Shown here: one piece after another, positions 30,568-36,668 of the stretch
Layout of the letters: every line of letters begins with the position of its first letter
Position numbering within the stretch: the first letter of the stretch is position 1
Origin: Phycisphaerae bacterium
GTDB taxonomy: Bacteria; Planctomycetota; Phycisphaerae; Phycisphaerales; SM1A02
Assembly: GCA_016873275.1 (NCBI GenBank)
Contig: VGXO01000031.1
Span: forward strand, 1 to 36,668
Direction of reading: 5' to 3'
Length of the DNA: 36,668 nt
Position numbers and translations under genes: made by a program
The notes under the pieces: generated by a model
The model's database searches: none
What the model was told of the DNA's origin: nothing
What the model saw: only the letters and a program-made list of their open reading frames with translations

Positions 30568-31881
30568 GTGACCGGCTCCCCCGCATCGCCATGGCTCCTC
30601 TGCCCGCTTCGATTCGAGGCGGGCGTCCTCTCGCGCACGCGACGACGGCGCGGGCTGCCCCCGCTCGACTCGGCGTGCTGCGGTCCCGGCGGCGATGCGG
30701 TCCGGCGCTGGATCGATCGAGCCGCCGAGACCTCCTGCCGAGACGGTCGCGGCGTCATCCTCGTCGGCACCGCGGGCGGGCTCGATCCCGCGCTCGCCTC
30801 GGGCACCGCGGCGAGGATCGGCGAGGTCATCGCGCCGGACGGTCGCCGCTGGTCGCCGACCCTCGAGCTTGATCAGCCTCGCCGCGCGATCCGCGCGACG
30901 AGCGTCGAGGGAATCGCCTCGCCCGAGGAGAAGCGGTCGCTCCGCGGCTCGACCGGCGCCGACGCGGTCGACCTCGAGTCGGTGGCGTTCGCGGAGGCGT
31001 GCGACGCGCGGGCGATCCCGTGGGCGATCGTGCGGGGCATCTCCGACGCGGCGGAGGAGACGCTTCCGGTCGACGCGGGTCGCTGGATCGACGCCTCGGG
31101 CCGCACCCGACCGCTCGCGGTGCTCGCGTCGATCCTCCGTCGCCCCTCGCTGCTCGGGACGCTCCGACGGCTCTCCCGCACCAGCCGCGCCGCGCTCGAG
31201 GACGCGAGCAACCTCCGCCTCGCGACGACCCGCCGGTGGATCGTCTTCGGAGGATCCTTCGACCCGCCGCATCGCGGGCACGTCGAGCTTCCGCGCCGCG
31301 CGGCGCAGGCGCTCGCCGCCGAGCGGGTGCTCTACGTCCCGGCGAACCTGAATCCGCTGAAGGAGTCGGCGCCTCCGACTTCGGCATCCCACCGCCTCGC
31401 GATGCTTCGGCTCGCCCTCGGCGGCGACGACCTCGCCGAGATCCGCACCATCGAGATCGACCGCGGCGGCGCGAGCTACGCGGCGGACACGATGGAGGCG
31501 CTCGCCGAGGAGGCGGCGCGGGCGACGCCCCCCGCGCGGCTCGTCCTCCTCCTCGGCGCCGACGCGGCGCTCGCGCTGCCTCGCTGGCGCGACCCCGCGC
31601 GGATCGCCGCGACCTGCGAGCTCGCCGTCATGCTGCGACCACCGCATGACCGCGCGAGCTTCGCCCGGTCGTTCGCGGCGGCGTGGGGCGGATCGCCACC
31701 GGCGATCTCGCCGCGATGGGTCCTCGACCTCGGGCGGATCGAGGCGAGCTCGACCGCGGTCCGAGAAGGCGAGCCGGGCGACGACCTGTCGCCCGCCGTC
31801 GCCGACTACGCCCGGGCGCACCGGCTCTATCCGGCGTCCGGCGGACGCGGAACCTCCGCGTGCCACCCACCTCTGGGATGA
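30568..31881 (+). CDS. nadD: Fusion of nucleoside phosphorylase-like domain and nicotinate-nucleotide adenylyltransferase (NadD)
   Basis: A protein of 437 residues; NadD alone has about 190-215. Residues 1-215 look like a purine nucleoside phosphorylase/MTA-SAH nucleosidase fold: ILVGTAGGLDPALASG, then DAVDLESVAFAEAC (Glu137) and AIPWAIVRGISDAAEE (Asp160), the usual base- and ribose-binding pair. Residues 223-437 are NadD: GGSFDPPHRGH (228-238), LYVPANLNPLKE, LLLGADAALALPRW, RIEASSTAVREG. NadD adenylates nicotinate mononucleotide in NAD synthesis. The N-terminal substrate is unknown; it resembles hopanoid-associated phosphorylase as well. Start GTG 30568 follows a TACCCT box by 8 nt. Confidence 0.88.
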   Translation: MTGSPASPWLLCPLRFEAGVLSRTRRRRGLPPLDSACCGPGGDAVRRWIDRAAETSCRDGRGVILVGTAGGLDPALASGTAARIGEVIAPDGRRWSPTLELDQPRRAIRATSVEGIASPEEKRSLRGSTGADAVDLESVAFAEACDARAIPWAIVRGISDAAEETLPVDAGRWIDASGRTRPLAVLASILRRPSLLGTLRRLSRTSRAALEDASNLRLATTRRWIVFGGSFDPPHRGHVELPRRAAQALAAERVLYVPANLNPLKESAPPTSASHRLAMLRLALGGDDLAEIRTIEIDRGGASYAADTMEALAEEAARATPPARLVLLLGADAALALPRWRDPARIAATCELAVMLRPPHDRASFARSFAAAWGGSPPAISPRWVLDLGRIEASSTAVREGEPGDDLSPAVADYARAHRLYPASGGRGTSACHPPLG

Positions 31882-31913
31882 CGCGGAAACCCGGGATTTC
31901 CCGGGGCGAGCGG

Positions 31914-31919
31914 TATACT
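31914..31919 (+). promoter_or_regulatory. -10 box TATACT, putative arn operon promoter
   Basis: GGTATACTCGCGGC, 24 bp before arnB ATG 31944. It is the best -10 consensus in the window, though no -35 is clear. No PmrA- or PhoP-like box was recognised. Confidence 0.5.
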
Positions 31920-31943
31920 CGCGGCTTCCGCCCGAGACCCCCG

Positions 31944-33131
31944 ATGCGATCGACCTTCCTTCCCTTCTGCCGTCCCTCGATCGACGACGCGGACGTCGCG
32001 GCGGTGACCGCGGTGTTGCGGAGCGGCTGGATCACCACCGGACCCAAGACCACCGAGCTCGAGGAGTCCGTGGGGACCCGCTGCGGCGCCGCCCATGCGG
32101 TCGCCTTCTGCAACGGCACGGCGGCGATGCACTGCCTCTTCATCGCGGGCGGGATCGGTCCCGGCGACGAGGTGGTGACGCCCTCGATGACCTGGGTCTC
32201 GACGGTGAACCTGCTGGAGCTCCTCGGCGCGACGCCGGTCTTCGTGGACGTCGACCGCGACACCCTGCTCGCCTCGCCCGAGGCGATGGAGGCGGCGATC
32301 ACCCCGCGGACCAAGGCGATCGTGCCGGTCCACTACGCGGGCGCGCCGGTCGAGCTCGACGGCTTCCGCCGCGTCGCGCGGAAGCACCAGGTCGCCCTCT
32401 GGGAGGACTCGGCGCATGCGATCGGCACCCGGTTCCGCGACGAGGAGATCGGCGCGACGGGCACCGGGATCTTCTCGCTGCATCCGATCAAGAACGTGAC
32501 CTCGGGCGAGGGCGGCGTCTTCGTCACCGACGATGCGGAGCTCGCGGCGAGGATGCGCCGACTCCGCTTCCACGGGCTCGGCGCCGACGCGCATGACCGG
32601 AACCAGCAGGGTCGCAGCCCGCAGGTCGAGGTCGTCGAGCCGGGGCTCAAGTACAACCTGCCCGACATGAACGCGGCGCTCGGCGTGAGCCAGATGAAGA
32701 AGCTCGACCTCTTCACCGCCCGCCGCGACGAGCTGACCCGACGCTACCGCGAGCTCCTCGCCGACGTCGAGGAGCTCTCCCCCCTCGCCGACCCGACCTG
32801 GCCGCACCGCCACGCGCGGCACCTCATGATCGTGCGGCAGACCGACGCGTCGCCGCTCTCCCGCGACGCGTTCATGGCGGCGCTGAAGGCGCGGAACATC
32901 GGCACGGGGATCCACTTCAAGGGCGTCCACCGGCACGCCTACTACCGCGCGAAGTACCCCGACGCCGGCGCACGGGGTCGCCTCGCGAACAGCGACTGGA
33001 ACACCGACCGGCTCTGCTCGATCCCGCTCTTCCCCGACATGACCGAGGGGGACGTGCAGGACGTGGTGGGCGCGATCAAGGACGCCTACGCGAAGGCACG
33101 GACGAGCGTGCCTGCGGGAGCGACGCCGTGA
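31944..33131 (+). CDS. arnB: UDP-4-amino-4-deoxy-L-arabinose--oxoglutarate aminotransferase ArnB
   Basis: A protein of 395 residues, DegT/DnrJ/EryC1 class, PLP-dependent. It transfers an amino group from glutamate to UDP-4-keto-arabinose. Motifs are FLPFCRPSIDDADVAAV at the start, SGWITTGPKT, VAFCNGTAAMH, EDSAHAIGTRF, and SLHPIKNVTSGEGG with Lys183 as the PLP lysine. KYNLPDMNAALGVSQ and GIHFKGVHRHAYY follow. It is closely similar in motif order to enterobacterial ArnB (about 380). It is first in the arnBCA operon; the stop overlaps the arnC GTG (GTGA). Confidence 0.93.
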   Translation: MRSTFLPFCRPSIDDADVAAVTAVLRSGWITTGPKTTELEESVGTRCGAAHAVAFCNGTAAMHCLFIAGGIGPGDEVVTPSMTWVSTVNLLELLGATPVFVDVDRDTLLASPEAMEAAITPRTKAIVPVHYAGAPVELDGFRRVARKHQVALWEDSAHAIGTRFRDEEIGATGTGIFSLHPIKNVTSGEGGVFVTDDAELAARMRRLRFHGLGADAHDRNQQGRSPQVEVVEPGLKYNLPDMNAALGVSQMKKLDLFTARRDELTRRYRELLADVEELSPLADPTWPHRHARHLMIVRQTDASPLSRDAFMAALKARNIGTGIHFKGVHRHAYYRAKYPDAGARGRLANSDWNTDRLCSIPLFPDMTEGDVQDVVGAIKDAYAKARTSVPAGATP

Positions 33132-34186
33132 CCGATCCGGCCCGCCCCGCGAGGCGCGATCCGGTGTCGATCGTGGTCCCGGTCTTCAACGAGTCGGCGA
33201 CGCTCGACGAGCTTGCCCGCCGCACCCTCGCCGCGGCACGCTCCCTCGACCGCCCGTTCGAGATCGTCCTCGTCGACGACGGCAGCCGCGACGGCACCAC
33301 GGAGAAGCTCCTCGCCCTCGCCGCGGCGCATCCCCGCGAGGTCGTCGCGGTGATCCTGAACCGCAACTACGGCCAGCACAGCGCGATCATGTGCGGCTTC
33401 GCGCGGTGCCACGGCGAGATCGTGGTCACCCTCGACGCCGACCTGCAGAATCCCCCGGAGGAGATCCCACGCCTCGTCGCGGCGATGGACGAGGGCGCCG
33501 ACGTGGTCGGCACCGTGCGGACGAACCGCCAGGACACGCTCTTCCGCCGCCTTGCGTCGCGCACGGTGAACGCGGTCGCCCGCCGGGTGACCGGCATCGC
33601 GATGCGCGACCATGGCTGCATGCTGCGGGCCTACCGCCGCGGCGTCGTGCAGGCGATGCTCTCCTGCCGCGAGAAGTCCACCTTCATCCCGGTGCTCGCG
33701 AACGCCTTCGCCCGCCGCGCCGTCGAGATCGAGGTCGCCCACGCCGAGCGTGCCGCGGGCGAGAGCAAGTACTCGCTCTTCAAGCTGGTGAACCTGCAGT
33801 TTGACCTCCTCACGAGCATGACCACCACGCCGCTGCGGCTGATGACCTGGTTCGGCGCCGCGATCGCCCTGCTCGGCATCGGCTTCGGCGCGACGCTGCT
33901 CGGCCTGCGGCTCCTCGCGGACGCCGCCTGGTGGGAGAAGTTCTCCGAGGGCGGCGTCTTCACGATGTTCGCGATCCTGTTCGTGTTCGTCGGCTTCCAG
34001 TTCATGGCGATGGGGCTGCTCGGCGAGTACCTCGGGCGCGTCTTCCACGACGTGCGCGACCGCCCCCGCTACTTCGTCCACGAGGTCGCCGGCGAGGGAC
34101 TCGCCGCGACGCCGCCCGCCCGGTTCGAGTCGGCGCGCTTCACGAGCCGCCCCACCGCTCCCGATCCCTCCGACCGCCACGCATGA
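33128..34186 (+). CDS. arnC: Undecaprenyl-phosphate 4-deoxy-4-formamido-L-arabinose transferase ArnC
   Basis: A GT2 transferase of 352 residues; E. coli ArnC has 322. It moves the formylated amino sugar from UDP to undecaprenyl phosphate at the inner face of the membrane. [63 protein letters not shown] (DAD motif) and [15 protein letters not shown] are typical. Two C-terminal helices ([17 protein letters not shown] and [18 protein letters not shown]) anchor it. An extra 30-residue polar tail is present. Without its neighbours it could be a DPM1/GtrB-like transferase; arnB and arnA on both sides support ArnC. Start GTG 33128, stop overlapping arnA (ATGA). Confidence 0.9.
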   Translation: MTDPARPARRDPVSIVVPVFNESATLDELARRTLAAARSLDRPFEIVLVDDGSRDGTTEKLLALAAAHPREVVAVILNRNYGQHSAIMCGFARCHGEIVVTLDADLQNPPEEIPRLVAAMDEGADVVGTVRTNRQDTLFRRLASRTVNAVARRVTGIAMRDHGCMLRAYRRGVVQAMLSCREKSTFIPVLANAFARRAVEIEVAHAERAAGESKYSLFKLVNLQFDLLTSMTTTPLRLMTWFGAAIALLGIGFGATLLGLRLLADAAWWEKFSEGGVFTMFAILFVFVGFQFMAMGLLGEYLGRVFHDVRDRPRYFVHEVAGEGLAATPPARFESARFTSRPTAPDPSDRHA

Positions 34187-36183
34187 AGACGATCCTGCTC
34201 GCCTATCACGAGATCGGCGCCGCGGCGCTCGATGCCCTCGTCGCCTCGCCGCTCGAGGTGGTCGCGATCCTCACCCACCGCGACGATCCTGCGGAGGGCG
34301 GCTGGTACCGAAGCGTCGCCGCCGAGGGCGCGCGGCACGGGATCCCCGTGTTCGCGCCGGAGGACCCGAATCATCCGATCTGGCTCGAGCGGCTCGCGGT
34401 GCTGAGGCCAGAGGTGCTCCTCTCCGCGCACTACCGCCGGATGGTCTCGAAGGAGTTCCTCGCGCTCTTCCCCCGCGGCGGCTTCAACCTGCACGCGTCG
34501 CTCCTCCCGAGGTACCGCGGTCGCGCCCCGATCAACTGGGTCCTCGTCCGCGGCGAGAAGGAGACCGGGGTCACGCTGCACGAGATGACCGACGCCCCGG
34601 ACGCGGGACCGATCCTCGGGCAGCGGCGGATCGCGATCGACCGCGAGGAGACCGCCCTCACCCTCACCCGCAAGGCGTGCGACGCGACGCGGAGCCTGCT
34701 CGGCGAGCTGCTCCCGCGGATCGCCGCGGGCACCGCGCCGCGCACGCCGCAGCGCGAGCAGGACGCGACGGTCATGCCCGCCCGCCGACCGGAGGACGGT
34801 CGCATCGACTGGACCGAGGACGCGGAGGTCGTCCGCAACCTCGTCCGCGCCGTGACCCGACCCTGGCCCGGCGCCTTCACCCACGTCGGCGACCGGCGGT
34901 TCCTCGTCTGGCAGGCGCAGGTCGACCCGAGCGGTCGCGGCGAGCCGGGCGAGGTGCTCTCGGTCGATCCGCTCGTCGTGGCGTGCGGTGCCGGCGCCCT
35001 CCGCATCGAGTTCGGCGAGCCCGCCGAGGGGCTCTATCTCTCCGGCGGTCAGCTCGCGAAGGAGCTCAACCTCGTCGAGGGCATGCGGCTCCGTCGCAGC
35101 GATCGGCGCGGTCCCGACCGCAGGACCTCCGTGCTCATCCTCGGCGTGAACGGCTTCATCGGCAGCCATCTCGGCGAGCGGCTGCTCGCGGACGGGCGGT
35201 TCGAGGTCTTCGGCATGGACCTCCGCGCCGACAACCTCGGCGAGGTCGCGGGGCACCCGGACTTCCACTTCGTCGAGGGCGACATCGCGATCAACCGCGA
35301 GTGGGTCGAGTACCACGTCCGCAAGTGCGACGTGATCCTGCCCCTCGTCGCGATCGCCACGCCGATCGAGTACACCCGGAATCCGCTGCGGGTCTTCGAG
35401 CTCGACTTCGAGGAGAACCTCCGCATCGTCCGCGACTGCGCGAAGTACGGGAAGCGGATCGTCTTCCCCTCGACCTCCGAGGTCTACGGCATGTGCGGTG
35501 ACTCGGAGTTCGACGAGGACCGCTCGAACCTCGTGCTCGGCCCGATCAACCGCCAGCGCTGGATCTACTCGGCGTCGAAGCAGCTGCTCGACCGCGTGAT
35601 CTGGGCGTACGGCGTGCAGCGGGGACTCCGCTTCTCGCTCTTCCGCCCCTTCAACTGGATTGGTCCGCGGCTCGACACCCTCGACTCCGCCCGCGTGGGC
35701 TCGAGCCGGGCGATCACCCAGCTGATCCTCAACCTCGTCGAGGGCTCGCCGATCCTGCTCGTCGACGGCGGAAGCCAGAAGCGCTGCTTCACCGACGTCG
35801 ACGAGGGCATCGACTGCCTCTTCCGCATCATCGAGAATCGCGGCAACCGCTGCGACGGGAAGATCCTCAACGTCGGCAACCCCGACAACGAGGCGAGCAT
35901 CCGCGAGCTCGCGGAGATGCTCGTCGCCCGCTTCGAGGCGCACTCGCTCCGCGGGCACTTCCCGCCCTTCGCGGGCTACCGCGAGATCGAGAGCGGGCGC
36001 TACTACGGCAAGGGCTACGAGGACGTGCAGCACCGCCGCCCGAGCATCCGCAACGCGCAGCGCTACGTCGGCTGGCGACCGACGATCCCCACCGCGGAGT
36101 CCGTCGCCCGCACGCTCGACTGGTTCCTGAAGCAGGAGGTCGCTCGGCGGAGCGCCGCGACCTCCCTCGTGCAGCAGGCGTAG
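34183..36183 (+). CDS. arnA: Bifunctional UDP-L-Ara4N formyltransferase/UDP-glucuronate decarboxylase ArnA
   Basis: A protein of 666 residues; E. coli ArnA has 660. The N-terminal half is a formyltransferase, with [16 protein letters not shown] (Asn102, His104) and Asp140, at the same numbers as in E. coli. It formylates UDP-Ara4N with formyl-tetrahydrofolate. The C-terminal half (from about 315) is the oxidative decarboxylase acting on UDP-glucuronate, with [57 protein letters not shown] and [23 protein letters not shown] and [19 protein letters not shown] are very close to the enterobacterial protein. ArnD, ArnT and Ugd are not in the window. The 47-bp hairpin array starts 15 bp downstream. 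Confidence 0.96.
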   Translation: MKTILLAYHEIGAAALDALVASPLEVVAILTHRDDPAEGGWYRSVAAEGARHGIPVFAPEDPNHPIWLERLAVLRPEVLLSAHYRRMVSKEFLALFPRGGFNLHASLLPRYRGRAPINWVLVRGEKETGVTLHEMTDAPDAGPILGQRRIAIDREETALTLTRKACDATRSLLGELLPRIAAGTAPRTPQREQDATVMPARRPEDGRIDWTEDAEVVRNLVRAVTRPWPGAFTHVGDRRFLVWQAQVDPSGRGEPGEVLSVDPLVVACGAGALRIEFGEPAEGLYLSGGQLAKELNLVEGMRLRRSDRRGPDRRTSVLILGVNGFIGSHLGERLLADGRFEVFGMDLRADNLGEVAGHPDFHFVEGDIAINREWVEYHVRKCDVILPLVAIATPIEYTRNPLRVFELDFEENLRIVRDCAKYGKRIVFPSTSEVYGMCGDSEFDEDRSNLVLGPINRQRWIYSASKQLLDRVIWAYGVQRGLRFSLFRPFNWIGPRLDTLDSARVGSSRAITQLILNLVEGSPILLVDGGSQKRCFTDVDEGIDCLFRIIENRGNRCDGKILNVGNPDNEASIRELAEMLVARFEAHSLRGHFPPFAGYREIESGRYYGKGYEDVQHRRPSIRNAQRYVGWRPTIPTAESVARTLDWFLKQEVARRSAATSLVQQA

Positions 36184-36197
36184 CGAGATTCCTCTCC

Positions 36198-36379
36198 GGA
36201 ACTCCTCCTCGACCGAGCGCCGCGAGGCCGGGGAGGCGTGCTCCGGAACTCCTCACTGACGGAGCGAAGCGACGTCGGGGAGGCGTGCCCCGGAACTCCT
36301 CCCTGACGGAGCGAAGAGACGTCGGGGAGGCGTGCTCCGGAACTCCTCCCTGACGGAGCGAAGCGACGTCGGGGAGGTG
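36198..36379. repeat. 47-bp tandem repeat array, four units, each with a hairpin
   Basis: Units begin at GGAACTCCT at 36198, 36245, 36292 and 36339, exactly 47 bp apart. Typical units contain CCTCCCTGACG, about 11 nt, then CGTCGGGGAGG, an 11-bp stem with one G-T pair. The first unit is a variant with CGACCGAGCGCCGCGAGG. The array follows arnA directly, where it could act as terminators. No spacers separate the units, so it is not CRISPR. Confidence 0.92.
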
Positions 36380-36380
36380 G

Positions 36381-36531
36381 CTCGCTGGCGAAGCCAGCGA
36401 GACGGAGGGGACGTCCGATGAACGGATTGCCCCCCTCGCGCAGCGCTCGCGCACGCAACCCGTCGGAGTTGGTCCCCTCCGTCGCCTCGCTGCGCGAGGC
36501 GACACCTCCCCACGGCAGCGCCGTGGGGAGG
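36381..36531. repeat. Cluster of perfect inverted repeats within the repeat region
   Basis: Four exact inverted repeats: CTCGCTGGC-GAA-GCCAGCGAG (36381-36401); GACGGAGGGGAC (36401-36412) with GTCCCCTCCGTC (36472-36483); GTCGCCTCG-CTGCG-CGAGGCGAC (36481-36503); and CCTCCCCACGGC-AGC-GCCGTGGGGAGG (36505-36531). The stretch between the arms of the second (36413-36471) holds nothing recognisable. The hairpins share the GGGGAGG/CCTCCCC edge with the 47-bp units but differ inside. Confidence 0.85.
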
Positions 36532-36583
36532 AGTTCCCGAAGTCGCGAGCGTGCGATCGCGCGATCCGAAACTCCGGAACTCC

Positions 36584-36668
36584 GAAACTCCTCCTCGACC
36601 GAGCGCCGCGAGGTCGGGGAGGCGTGCTCCGGAACTCCTCCCTGACGGAGCGAAGCGACGTCGGGGAG
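36584..36668. repeat. 47-bp tandem repeat array, continuing past the window end
   Basis: Units begin at 36584 (GAAACTCCT, variant like the one at 36198) and 36631 (GGAACTCCT, standard), again 47 bp apart. The last unit is cut by the window end, so the array is longer than seen here. Confidence 0.88.

Noticed and set aside
36063-36513. Open frames antisense to the 47-bp repeats (RRFAPSGRSSGARLP)
   Set aside because: They are translations of the tandem hairpin repeat in changing frames, so no protein is supported.
36198-36668. CRISPR array
   Set aside because: The 47-bp units are directly joined without unique spacers, and no cas gene is present.

Overview
The window is GC-rich, densely coded bacterial DNA. 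It suggests a Gram-negative-type member of the Planctomycetota, possibly Phycisphaerae-like. The reasons are a long prepilin-like protein with a G|FTITELL leader, a lipid A gene (lpxB), many proline- and arginine-rich proteins of no known family, and -10-like boxes of the form TAnnnT (often TACCCT or TATCCT). This placement is an inference from gene content; the window has no rRNA.

Layout. Positions 1-725 hold the decayed remains of an IS3-like transposase. Next come a DUF6642-like protein with a possible caspase-like His/Cys pair (812-1405), an orphan tricarboxylate-type solute-binding protein on the minus strand (1419-2399) with a perfect 13-bp inverted repeat over its likely promoter, tRNA-Met and tRNA-Arg, a 40-residue membrane protein, and trmL. 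Positions 3835-9269 hold the prepilin-like protein, a secreted proline-rich protein, the P-loop ATPase mrp, two adjacent YkgJ-type cysteine-cluster proteins and an unknown 331-residue protein.

A complete branched-chain amino-acid ABC transporter operon, livKHMGF, is read on the minus strand from 14418 to 9397. Its LivG ATPase is interrupted by about 92 residues carrying two hydrophobic helices. Divergent lpxB and aspS follow, then csrA behind a highly structured leader, and an mraZ gene outside any cell-division cluster with its own TGGGN operator repeats. Next are a flavin reductase-like gene, an amidohydrolase, a minus-strand operon (DUF2752 membrane protein, two related lipoproteins, a glycosyltransferase-like protein) and an M19 dipeptidase. 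Then come a ParA ATPase fused to an AMPK/CBM48-like domain with a MinD-like but P-loop-less companion, aroB, and a fused nucleoside phosphorylase-like/NadD protein.

The right end is an arnBCA operon. ArnB, ArnC and bifunctional ArnA together make and modify the UDP-4-amino-arabinose precursor used to decorate lipid A, which fits the nearby lpxB. After arnA the sequence becomes an array of 47-bp tandem hairpin repeats that runs off the window.

No single obvious new system stands out. The best candidates for novelty are the membrane insertion in LivG, the ParA-CBM fusion with its companion, the phosphorylase-NadD fusion, the csrA leader, and a recurring arrangement in which a TAnnnT box lies only 6-8 nt upstream of the start codon, which implies leaderless transcripts. 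All family assignments come from reading motifs, not from database searches.
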